10,533 bases of DNA. Origin: an uncultured Lachnospiraceae bacterium (lineage in GTDB: Bacteria; Bacillota; Clostridia; Lachnospirales; Lachnospiraceae). The notes under the pieces are model-generated. The model did not search any database. It was not told the DNA's origin and saw nothing but the letters and a program-made list of their open reading frames with translations. Both the position numbers and the translations under genes were made by a program. Shown here piece by piece: positions 1-6,024 of the stretch. The stretch is taken from assembly GCA_934351705.1 (NCBI GenBank), contig CAKRJK010000023.1, forward strand, positions 1-10,533, read 5' to 3'. How positions within the stretch are numbered: position 1 is the first letter of the stretch; each line of letters opens with the position of its first letter.

Positions 1-543
1 ATCGATTTCTTTCTGCATTAAGTATCCGACAACTGCTGTATCAACTAACTCGGCAACACCTACGTTAGAGCAGTGTGCTCTGTGAGCTGTTCCGAATGCA
101 TCATTTACAAATACATCACAAAGAGAAGCTAAGTCTTTGGAGAATGCTTCTCCGTTCTTTGTCTCCTCTGCTCTGTAACGGGTGTTCTCTAAAAGGATTA
201 CATCGCCGTCTTTCATTGCCTCTACTGCTGCTTTTGCGTTTGGTCCCACAACTTCAGCGTCTGCTGCAAATTTTACTTCCTGTCCTAATAACTCAGAAAG
301 TCTTACCGCTACCGGTGCTAAAGATAATTCCGGTTTTGGCTCTCCTTTTGGTTTTCCTAAGTGGGAGCAAAGAATTACTTTACCGCCGTCTGCAATCAAT
401 TTTTTGATTGTAGGAAGTGCTGCTACCAAACGGTTCTCGTCTGTGATCTTTCCGTCCTTTAAAGGCACGTTGAAATCACAACGACAGAGTACGCGAAGTC
501 CCTTTACATTAATGTCGTCTACTGATTTTTTGTTTAATCCCAT
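1..543 (-). CDS. pgk: Phosphoglycerate kinase, N-terminal part (cut by window edge)
   Basis: Phosphoglycerate kinase transfers the acyl phosphate of 1,3-bisphosphoglycerate to ADP in lower glycolysis, in the cytoplasm. The first 181 codons are present, a little under half of the usual ~400 residues; the C-terminal nucleotide-binding domain lies beyond the window. Visible family landmarks are RCDFNVPL near residue 22, the SHLGKPKG segment near residue 60, LLENTRY near residue 118 and [11 protein letters not shown] near residue 148, all belonging to the 3-phosphoglycerate-binding N-terminal domain. The ATG at 541-543 is preceded by an AGGAGGA site at 551-557, which fixes the start. It lies 150 bases downstream of gap on the same strand, with a hairpin terminator in between, so it is expressed either by read-through from gap or from a weak promoter that I cannot place with confidence (a TATAAG occurs near 597-602). 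Confidence 0.96.
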   Translation of the reverse strand, partial: MGLNKKSVDDINVKGLRVLCRCDFNVPLKDGKITDENRLVAALPTIKKLIADGGKVILCSHLGKPKGEPKPELSLAPVAVRLSELLGQEVKFAADAEVVGPNAKAAVEAMKDGDVILLENTRYRAEETKNGEAFSKDLASLCDVFVNDAFGTAHRAHCSNVGVAELVDTAVVGYLMQKEID

Positions 544-593
544 TTCTGATTCCTCCTGCTGGATTGTTAAAATATCTTTCTCCTGATTGGAGT

Positions 594-635
594 GCTTATA
601 AAACAAAACAGGTCCGGCCCTTAAAAGACCGGACC
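594..635 (-). terminator. Hairpin terminator between gap and pgk
   Basis: On the minus strand, 59 bases past the gap stop, a GGTCCGG/CCGGACC stem (629-635 paired with 611-617) is followed by the T-rich tail TGTTTTGTTTTATAA. The stem is only 7 bp with an 11-base loop and the tail is interrupted, so it is probably partial. That would let some gap transcripts continue into pgk. Confidence 0.6.
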
Positions 636-693
636 CATGTTGAGTCTTTTTTCTCTTTTACTCTGATGGGCTGATTCCCGTCAAGCATTCAAC

Positions 694-1710
694 TTATGCT
701 AACTCAGAGAAGTATTTGATTGTACGAACCATCTGAGATGTGTAGCTGTTCTCGTTGTCATACCAAGAAACAACCTGTACTTCGTATAAATCATCTGCTA
801 CTTTTGATACCATAGTCTGTGTAGAATCGAATAAAGAACCAAATCTCATTCCTACGATATCAGAAGATACGATCTCGTCCTCATTGTATCCGAAGGACTC
901 GTTAGCTGCTGCTTTCATAGCTGCATTGATTCCGTCTACTGTTACGTCATTACCTTTTACAACTGCTGTTAAGATTGTTGTAGAACCTGTTGGGGTTGGT
1001 ACACGCTGTGCAGAACCGATTAATTTACCGTTTAACTCCGGAATAACTAAGCCGATTGCTTTTGCTGCTCCTGTTGAGTTTGGAACGATATTTACTGCTG
1101 CTGCACGGGATCTTCTTAAATCACCTTTTCTCTGTGGTCCGTCTAATGTCATCTGATCACCTGTGTAAGCGTGGATTGTGCACATGATACCGGACTGGAT
1201 AGCTGCATATTTGTTTAATGCGTCTGCCATCGGTGCTAAGCAGTTTGTTGTACAAGAAGCTGCTGAAATGATTGTATCAGAAGCTTTTAATGTCTCATGG
1301 TTTGTGTTGTATACGATAGTAGGAAGATCATTTCCTGCCGGTGCGGAAATAACTACTTTACGAGCACCTGCATTGATATGAGCCTGTGCTTTCTCTTTGG
1401 ATGTGTAGAATCCGGAGCACTCTAATACAACGTCTACTTTTAATTCTCCCCATGGGCAATTGTTTGCATCCGGGAATGCGTAGATTTTGATTTCTTTTCC
1501 GTCAACTGTGATAGAATCTTCTCCAGCTTTTACTGTATCAGCTTTCTCGTATTTACCCTGAGAAGAATCATATTTTAACAAGTGTGCTAACATTTTTGGG
1601 CTTGTTAAATCGTTGATTGCTACTACTTCATATCCTTCTGCACCAAACATCTGTCTGAATGCAAGACGACCGATACGGCCGAATCCGTTGATTGCTACTC
1701 TTACTGCCAT
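694..1710 (-). CDS. gap: Glyceraldehyde-3-phosphate dehydrogenase, type I
   Basis: This enzyme oxidises and phosphorylates glyceraldehyde 3-phosphate to 1,3-bisphosphoglycerate with NAD+ in cytoplasmic glycolysis. The protein has 338 residues, the normal family length. The N-terminal Rossmann motif INGFGRIGR is at residues 7-15, with Asp34 in the NDLT segment, consistent with NAD preference. The catalytic SAASCTTNC motif places the nucleophile at Cys153 and the partner histidine at His180 ([10 protein letters not shown]). RVPTPTGS near residue 236 belongs to the phosphate-binding region, and WYDNENSY lies near the C-terminus. The ATG at 1708-1710 has an AGGAGGA site at 1718-1724. A promoter at 1776-1804 and a 5' leader hairpin lie upstream; pgk follows downstream. 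Nothing is missing or unusual in the coding sequence. Confidence 0.98.
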   Translation of the reverse strand: MAVRVAINGFGRIGRLAFRQMFGAEGYEVVAINDLTSPKMLAHLLKYDSSQGKYEKADTVKAGEDSITVDGKEIKIYAFPDANNCPWGELKVDVVLECSGFYTSKEKAQAHINAGARKVVISAPAGNDLPTIVYNTNHETLKASDTIISAASCTTNCLAPMADALNKYAAIQSGIMCTIHAYTGDQMTLDGPQRKGDLRRSRAAAVNIVPNSTGAAKAIGLVIPELNGKLIGSAQRVPTPTGSTTILTAVVKGNDVTVDGINAAMKAAANESFGYNEDEIVSSDIVGMRFGSLFDSTQTMVSKVADDLYEVQVVSWYDNENSYTSQMVRTIKYFSELA

Positions 1711-1749
1711 TTGTAATTCCTCCTAAAAATTTGAAATAAATTTTCTAAT

Positions 1750-1767
1750 TTGAGCGTCCAAGCTCAA
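1750..1767 (-). promoter_or_regulatory. Hairpin at the predicted 5' end of the gap mRNA
   Basis: TTGAGC and GCTCAA (1750-1755 and 1762-1767) form a perfect 6-bp stem with a 6-base loop. It begins within one or two bases of the transcription start expected from the -10 box at 1776-1781, so the gap message should open with a stem-loop. Such 5'-terminal stems are known to protect abundant mRNAs from 5'-end-dependent decay. A repressor operator downstream of the start site is the alternative reading. Confidence 0.5.
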
Positions 1768-1775
1768 CTGCTAAT

Positions 1776-1804
1776 ATTTTAACTAATTTTCCAAAAAATA
1801 TCAA
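1776..1804 (-). promoter_or_regulatory. Promoter of gap
   Basis: The minus strand reads TTGATA (1799-1804), a 17-base spacer, then TAAAAT (1776-1781). That is one mismatch from consensus in each sigma-A-type box, with ideal spacing. The expected start near 1769 gives a leader of about 58 bases. The surrounding 1725-1900 stretch is strongly AT-rich with A/T runs, as is common upstream of highly expressed glycolytic genes. Confidence 0.7.
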
Positions 1805-1975
1805 GCCTAATTCTTCAGTTTGTTAAAATTTTCACTAGTTTTTTACAGATATTTTATTTTGTCTAATTTTTTCGTCACTGAATTGTATTTTGTGTTGCGA
1901 TAGTTTGTACAATTTAGGGGATTTCTTAGGTTTGCGATAGAGGAATGGATGTGGTAAACTTTTCCTTAGAGATTT

Positions 1976-2260
1976 GTGTGGGGGGGATTGGTGACGGGCG
2001 TAGTTTGAGAAGGAGGTGGCAGGTGTTCCGCTGTTGGGGGATAAGGAGTTCTAAGTATTTCCGTTAGGGGATTGGAGACGGACGCAATCGGACTTGATTC
2101 GCCATCCGTGGCTCAGCAAGTCCTTGTTTGGACATCGTGTCCAAACATTGCTGGATTTTGAACGGAAATACTAAGAATTCCTAATCCCCCACAGAGTCAC
2201 ATCTGCCCCCCCTTCTCAAACTACTCGGCAACTCTCCCCGGCGTTTTGGGGTGTCGGCTT
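1976..2260 (+). repeat. Structured inverted-repeat element, copy A (candidate ncRNA or MITE-like)
   Basis: This non-coding element is unrecognised. From outside in, it has a G-rich flank (GTGTGGGGGGG at 1976-1986) and a long imperfect inverted repeat pairing 2001-2065 with 2161-2223. Between the arms is a core containing GCCA-TCCG-TGGC (2101-2112). The core ends in a bulged hairpin: CAGCAA (2114-2119), GTCCT bulge, a 9-bp stem 2125-2133/2139-2147, then TTGCTG (2148-2153). A 3' box CGGCGTTTTGGGGTGT continues to 2260. Copy B on the opposite strand has the same order of parts. The stem base GGAGTTCTAAGT/ACTAAGAATTCC is identical in both copies, including one G-U pair and one A-A mismatch. There is no plausible reading frame. 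It could be a structured RNA, a MITE-like repeat, or both; the boundaries are approximate. Confidence 0.75.
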
Positions 2261-2346
2261 GTTTTGCTTTTTGGGAGGAGACGTGGACTCAGTGCCGACA
2301 CTTACGATCAGACTAAATGAAACCGGAAGCCACACCCCCAACGCCG
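2239..2346. repeat. Inverted repeat joining the two structured elements
   Basis: CGGCGTTTTGGGGTGTCGGC at the start of 2239-2260 pairs, with two one-base gaps, with AAGCCACACCCCCAACGCCG at 2327-2346. These are the 3' boxes of copies A and B facing each other. Between them a second, perfect 8-bp pairing is possible: GTGTCGGC (2251-2258) with GCCGACAC (2293-2300). The remaining ~50 bases between the elements show no gene or known motif. Confidence 0.6.
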
Positions 2347-2617
2347 TCACGGAATGATGTGTGCAGTGTCCTGTATGGGTACGCGGGAATGGCATTGGAA
2401 CGGTACAACGGGAATTCTTAGTGCTTTTACAAAAACAGCAATGTACGAACAGGACGTCCGTACAAGGATTTGCTGAGCCACGGATGGCGAATCAAATCCG
2501 GTTGCGTCCACTCTTCACCACTCCCCCAAAAAAGCACTTAGAACTCCCACTGTACCGTTCCACCGCCATTCCCACGTACCCATACAGGACACGTCCGCCC
2601 CCATCATCCCCCCACAC
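2327..2617 (-). repeat. Structured inverted-repeat element, copy B (candidate ncRNA or MITE-like)
   Basis: This is a diverged second copy of the element at 1976-2260, in reverse orientation. Its arms pair 2530-2591 with 2367-2428 over 62 positions without a gap, 55 of them Watson-Crick; five of the seven differences become G-U pairs if the minus strand is the RNA. On the minus strand the core carries the same GATTCGCCATCCGTGGCTCA segment and a bulged hairpin. That hairpin is CAGCAA (2475-2470), ATCCT bulge, stem 2464-2456/2450-2442, then TTGCTG (2441-2436). Two stem pairs differ from copy A by compensatory changes on both sides. The G-rich flank (GTGTGGGGGG on the minus strand, 2617-2608) ends only ~26 bases before the next gene starts. 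Confidence 0.75.
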
Positions 2618-2643
2618 ACCACACTTCAAAAGGAGGACTTTTT

Positions 2644-3444
2644 ATGCTTTGGGACACACATATGCACACCTTATTCTCCGGTGACAGCGAAGCCACCGTG
2701 GAATCTATGATCCAGAGTGCAATCGAAAACGAACTGGACGGTATCTGCTTTACCGACCATATTGATTATGATTATCCGAACGAACCCGGTTTATTTTTAT
2801 TTGACTTGAACGAGTATACAACCTGCATGGAAAACCATCAGAAGCAGTATGCGCACCTGTTTCCTATCCGTATCGGAGTGGAACTTGGTTTGCAGCCACA
2901 GATTGCCGAATGGAACCGGCATTTTGTCTCACAATATGATTTTGATTTTGTCATCGGTTCTTCCCATGTGGTACATGGCTTTGATCCGTATTATCCTGAT
3001 TATTATGAAGGAAAAACCGAGCAGGAGGCATATCGGGAATATTTTGAATCCATCTTGGAAAATATCGCCGCATTTGACGATTTTGATGTGTATGGACATA
3101 TTGATTATGTGGTTCGGTACGGCCCGACTAAGAACGAAAATTATTCTTACGAACAATATGCCGATGTCATTGATGAAATTTTGCGTCAGTTAATTGAAAA
3201 AGGAAAAGGAATCGAGCTGAATACCGCAGGACTAAAATACGGTCTCGGTCATCCGAATCCGACAGAAGCCATTCTGAAACGTTACCGCGAACTGGGCGGC
3301 GAAATTCTTACTATCGGTTCAGACGCTCACAGACCGGAGCATATTGCTTATGATTTTGAGAAAGTTCCTCATTTTCTGGAACAGGCGGGATTTGAATATT
3401 ATACGGTGTTTGAAAAACGCAAGGCTGTGTTCTATAAGATATAA
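2644..3444 (+). CDS. PHP-domain phosphatase, histidinol-phosphatase (HisJ/HisK) family
   Basis: This is a cytoplasmic metal-dependent phosphoesterase of the PHP family, closest by motif to the HisJ/HisK type, whose known members convert histidinol phosphate to histidinol in histidine synthesis. The 266-residue length fits. The expected metal ligands are visible: HMH at residues 6-8 (DTHMHTLFSGD), Asp38-His39 (FTDHID), Glu80 (GVELG), His108 (SSHVVHG), His152 (GHIDYVVR) and Asp227/His229 (GSDAHRP). The start is fixed by AAAGGAGG at 2629-2636. No other his gene is nearby, so the substrate could be a different phosphate ester; the family is certain, the substrate is not. No promoter is visible between the structured element and the start. 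The next gene on this strand is 179 bases away. Confidence 0.88.
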   Translation: MLWDTHMHTLFSGDSEATVESMIQSAIENELDGICFTDHIDYDYPNEPGLFLFDLNEYTTCMENHQKQYAHLFPIRIGVELGLQPQIAEWNRHFVSQYDFDFVIGSSHVVHGFDPYYPDYYEGKTEQEAYREYFESILENIAAFDDFDVYGHIDYVVRYGPTKNENYSYEQYADVIDEILRQLIEKGKGIELNTAGLKYGLGHPNPTEAILKRYRELGGEILTIGSDAHRPEHIAYDFEKVPHFLEQAGFEYYTVFEKRKAVFYKI

Positions 3445-3469
3445 TGTTCTATCAAAACATTTCCCAATC

Positions 3470-3498
3470 TTGCAATTTCCAATTATTTCTGATATACT
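3470..3498 (+). promoter_or_regulatory. Candidate promoter for the Rpn-like nuclease gene
   Basis: TTGCAA (3470-3475), a 17-base spacer and TATACT (3493-3498) form a reasonable sigma-A-type promoter, giving a start near 3505 and a leader of about 120 bases. A second perfect TATAAT at 3585-3590 has no matching -35 box at normal spacing. Between them lie a hairpin (3518-3536) and a 13-base dyad CGGTGACTCACCG (3542-3554) that resembles an operator. Confidence 0.45.
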
Positions 3499-3517
3499 GT
3501 GCCACATAATATCTATC

Positions 3518-3540
3518 GGACGACAAACTGTCGTCCTTTC
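3518..3540 (+). terminator. Hairpin before the nuclease gene (weak terminator or attenuator)
   Basis: GGACGACA (3518-3525) and TGTCGTCC (3529-3536) form a perfect 8-bp stem with a 3-base loop, followed by only three Ts before CCC. It is 73 bases past the stop of the PHP gene and could end that transcript inefficiently. If the promoter at 3470 is real, the hairpin lies ~13 bases into the nuclease leader and would act as an attenuator there. Confidence 0.45.
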
Positions 3541-3623
3541 CCGGTGACTCACCGATTTTCACAAACATATTTTCAACTTACTCCTATAATGTTATTAGCA
3601 CAATTTCAGGAAAGGATTATCGA

Positions 3624-4706
3624 ATGACAAATGAAAAAACAATCTATGGGAAAAAGCTTTGGGATGAGATTCTAAAAGCAGTTGTTGCTACCATACCCGA
3701 ACAGCTTTTTCCTGTCTTTGAAGAAGTTTACGGAAAACATTATCCGAAAGGAACTTCTATTCAACTGATTTCTACGGAACACTCCACTTATGAGGACAAT
3801 GTACACGCAACGCCCTCCTCAAGACTGATGGATATTGCTTTGCTTATCGGCGGCACAGATTACTATCACATCGAATGCGAAATCAAAAACACTTCGCTCT
3901 TTATCGTGCGCATGATTGCTTATGATCTGCACTTTGCAATGCAGCACTGTATTGAGAAAGATTCTGCCACAGGCGAGATCACCATGCATTTTCCCCGCTC
4001 CTTTGTTCTCTATCCCGGAAAAAACGACGCCATCCCGGATACCTTGCGATGTCACATTTTCTTTCAGGACGGAAGTGAACATATCTATCAGATTCCAACC
4101 GTAAAAATACAGCCTTACTCTCTGGAAGAAATAAAAGAAAAGCATTTAACCCTGTTTCTTCCCTATCTTTTGCTGCGGCTTCGCCCACGTATCCAGTCCG
4201 CAAATCCGCTGACCAAAAATGAATTGACAGCCTTTGTAGCATCTATTATAGTAATATTAGAAGAGGAAATGAGAGACGGATACCTGACCGAAAAAGAATG
4301 CAGTGATTATATCAATCTTTTTCAAAAAGCTTCCGCTCACGTATTTTATCAACACCCCGAATATCACGAGGAGGTACTTCGTATGACAGAACCGTTAATC
4401 AAATTGCCAAGTATGATTGCAAAAGAGATGGCGGAAGACATGGCTAAGGATATGGCAGAAGAGATGGCGGAAGAGATGGCGAAAGACATCGCTAAAAGCA
4501 TGGCTACGGACATGGCTCAAGATATAGCCAAAAGCATGGCTATAGATATGGCAAAAAACATGGCTGAGGACATGGCGAATGACATAGCAAAAAACCTGGC
4601 AAATGAGCAAATTTCCAAGACCACGGCACAGTATAATGCCTTACTTGCAGAGAAAGATTCTGAGATTGCACATCTCCAACAACTGCTCGCCGAGAAAACC
4701 GGCTGA
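3624..4706 (+). CDS. Rpn-like PD-(D/E)XK nuclease with tetrapeptide-repeat tail
   Basis: This 360-residue protein resembles the Rpn (recombination-promoting nuclease/putative transposase) group of PD-(D/E)XK proteins. The likely catalytic residues are Asp70 (SSRLMDIAL) and Glu86-x-Lys88 (HIECEIKN), followed by a conserved-looking RMIAYDLHFAMQ helix. Residues 1-250 form the nuclease part. Residues 267-326 are fifteen tetrapeptides of the form x-[DESN]-[MIL]-A, and the last ~25 residues (LLAEKDSEIAHLQQLLAEK) look like a coiled coil, probably for oligomerisation. The start uses AAGGA at 3612-3616. A stronger AGGAGGT site inside the gene precedes in-frame Met254. Known Rpn proteins cut DNA and some act in phage defence; the role here is inferred. 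No partner gene is adjacent, and no transposon ends are visible around it. Confidence 0.75.
   Translation: MTNEKTIYGKKLWDEILKAVVATIPEQLFPVFEEVYGKHYPKGTSIQLISTEHSTYEDNVHATPSSRLMDIALLIGGTDYYHIECEIKNTSLFIVRMIAYDLHFAMQHCIEKDSATGEITMHFPRSFVLYPGKNDAIPDTLRCHIFFQDGSEHIYQIPTVKIQPYSLEEIKEKHLTLFLPYLLLRLRPRIQSANPLTKNELTAFVASIIVILEEEMRDGYLTEKECSDYINLFQKASAHVFYQHPEYHEEVLRMTEPLIKLPSMIAKEMAEDMAKDMAEEMAEEMAKDIAKSMATDMAQDIAKSMAIDMAKNMAEDMANDIAKNLANEQISKTTAQYNALLAEKDSEIAHLQQLLAEKTG
4369..4706 (+). CDS. Predicted internal in-frame product of the nuclease gene (RpnS-like)
   Basis: AGGAGGT at 4369-4375 sits 8 bases before an in-frame ATG at 4383-4385 (Met254); the translated part is 4383-4706. This is near-ideal initiation and matches the ribosome better than the gene's own AAGGA site. 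The product would be 107 residues: a short linker, all fifteen tetrapeptide repeats and the coiled-coil end, without the nuclease domain. In enteric rpn genes, intragenic starts are known to make small C-terminal proteins that inhibit the full-length toxin. A similar role here is inference; the motif could be a chance result of the His-Glu-Glu-Val-Leu-Arg codons. Confidence 0.45.
4422..4601 (+). repeat. Degenerate 12-bp tandem repeat, 15 units, inside the nuclease gene
   Basis: Fifteen consecutive 12-base units of roughly GAxATGGCxxAx encode the tetrapeptide tail at residues 267-326. The units are degenerate at the DNA level, but Ala is invariant at every fourth residue, preceded by Met, Ile or Leu. 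Because the unit length is a multiple of three, gain or loss of units would change the tail length without shifting the frame. Confidence 0.9.
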
Positions 4707-4710
4707 TATT

Positions 4711-4763
4711 TTTACAAAAACAAGCCTTGCGGTATATCGTTACCGCAAGGCTTATCTTATATC
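4711..4763. terminator. Bidirectional terminator between nuclease and ABC operon
   Basis: AAGCCTTGCGGTA (4722-4734) and TACCGCAAGGCTT (4741-4753) form a perfect 13-bp stem with a 6-base loop. On the plus strand it is followed by ATCTTATATCTTTATTT; on the minus strand by GTTTTTGTAAAAA. It lies between two convergent genes (stops at 4706 and 4781) and can end transcription from both. Confidence 0.85.
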
Positions 4764-4780
4764 TTTATTTCTTTAATTTC

Positions 4781-6013
4781 TTAATTTCTTCGCAACGCTT
4801 CAATCGGACTTAATTTTGCTGCTTTTTTGGCAGGATAGATTCCGAAGAAAATTCCGATTCCGACCGAGAATAATGTTGTCACAAGAATGGTAACCGGATC
4901 TACTTTCGGCGTAAAGGCAAATGCCGGTTCTACCGCACCGACTACTGCTGCTACAAGGAAAGCTCCTCCGACTCCCAGTAAAATTCCGATCACACCGCCG
5001 ATCAATGTAATAATTGCAGACTCTGAAAGGAACTGTAACATTACAGATTTTGTCTTAGCACCCAACGCTTTTCTGATTCCGATTTCTCTCGTTCTTTCCG
5101 TGACGGAAACCAGCATAATATTCATGACACCGATTCCCCCTACTAACAGAGAAATTGCCGCAACGAGTGATACCAGAACAGTCACCACGTTGATGACTTT
5201 ATTGACCGTACTCATATAATCGTTGAAATTTTCCACCTGGTAAATACCCTCTTCACTGCACTGATGACGTCTTTCCAGCAATGCCGTTGCTTCGGATGCG
5301 ATCTTGTAGGTGTCTGCTCCCTCCTCTGCCAGCATCGTAATGCTCCAATAAGTAGAATCCTCCATTCCGTATATCTGTGAAAATACCGTCAACGGAACTT
5401 GCAGATAAACCGGTGAGTCTTCGTAGGTAAAGGTAAATAATGTCTCCTTTTCTGCTTTTTCCACTCCGATAATGCGGAAGGTAAGTTCCATGCCCATAGC
5501 ATCCATATTAAGTTCTTTATTCAAAACATCTGTGGAACCGAAAATACGCAGAGCATCACTTTCGCCGATCACTGCTACCTGCTGACCTGACAAATACTCT
5601 TTTTCCGTAAAATATCGTCCCTTTAACAACCCGTTTGAGGAAAAATATTGATAATCAGGCATTTGCCCTATGACACTTGTCTTAAACTCTCCTTTTTTTG
5701 TATACAGGCTACCCTCTGTGGAGTAGCTGGTTGAGATTGCACGGATTCCGTCCACCTGATCATACAGTGCATCTATGTCATCGTTTGTAATATCATAAGT
5801 TGCACTGTCATCATAGCTGTAAATTGCAACCTGCCCCGAACCGATATCCGCCATGGCATCTGTGATTACGCTCTTTGCACCATTTCCCAGGGATACGATC
5901 AACAACACCGATGAGATACCGATGATAATACCAAGCATTGTCAAAAGCGATCTCATCTTATTGCTTTTAATATTGGAAACAGCCATTTTTAAATATTCTA
6001 AAAATTGTGACAT
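4781..6013 (-). CDS. ABC transporter permease, MacB/FtsX type
   Basis: This is the membrane subunit of a MacB-type (ABC type VII) exporter, 410 residues, without a fused ATPase domain. Its topology is typical: one N-terminal transmembrane helix (about residues 23-43), a large extracytoplasmic MacB_PCD domain (about 45-270), then three helices (about 273-303, 330-360 and 372-393). The coupling motif ERTREIGIRKALGAK (306-320) contacts the ATPase, and PAKKAAKLSPIEALR closes the protein. The ATG at 6011-6013 has a GAGGAGGC site at 6018-6025 that overlaps the stop of the upstream adaptor; the two genes are 11 bases apart, so they are co-expressed. It is the last gene of the operon and is followed by the bidirectional terminator. 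In Bacillota such systems export or expel peptides and antibiotics; the substrate is unknown here. Confidence 0.93.
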   Translation of the reverse strand: MSQFLEYLKMAVSNIKSNKMRSLLTMLGIIIGISSVLLIVSLGNGAKSVITDAMADIGSGQVAIYSYDDSATYDITNDDIDALYDQVDGIRAISTSYSTEGSLYTKKGEFKTSVIGQMPDYQYFSSNGLLKGRYFTEKEYLSGQQVAVIGESDALRIFGSTDVLNKELNMDAMGMELTFRIIGVEKAEKETLFTFTYEDSPVYLQVPLTVFSQIYGMEDSTYWSITMLAEEGADTYKIASEATALLERRHQCSEEGIYQVENFNDYMSTVNKVINVVTVLVSLVAAISLLVGGIGVMNIMLVSVTERTREIGIRKALGAKTKSVMLQFLSESAIITLIGGVIGILLGVGGAFLVAAVVGAVEPAFAFTPKVDPVTILVTTLFSVGIGIFFGIYPAKKAAKLSPIEALRRN

Positions 6014-6024
6014 ATCTGCCTCCT

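Noticed and set aside
182..586. 134-codon frame opposite pgk
   Set aside because: It lies antisense to a well-conserved pgk reading frame and has no homology-like motif or ribosome binding site.
1895..1940. Direct repeat TTGCGATAG (1895-1903 and 1932-1940)
   Set aside because: Only two 9-base copies in AT-rich DNA far from any promoter element; chance is plausible and no function is indicated.
1976..2617. CRISPR array, T-box or classical riboswitch
   Set aside because: There are two inverted copies rather than direct repeats with spacers; no T-box GGTGGTACCGCG-type motif or known riboswitch core is recognisable.
2361..2684. 107-codon open frame running through copy B into the PHP gene
   Set aside because: It reads across the palindromic element and overlaps the PHP start in another frame, has no ribosome binding site, and gives a low-complexity Pro/Thr/His-rich peptide. 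It is best explained by the GC-rich repeat lacking stops.
4395..4610. Antisense frame rich in Ser-His-Val/Phe opposite the tetrapeptide repeats
   Set aside because: It is the complement of the 12-bp repeat, so the periodicity comes from the sense strand; no start signal.
3624..4706. Nuclease gene as an active insertion sequence
   Set aside because: No terminal inverted repeats or target-site duplication flank it, and it has its own leader and terminator; the 'transposase' label for this family is historical.
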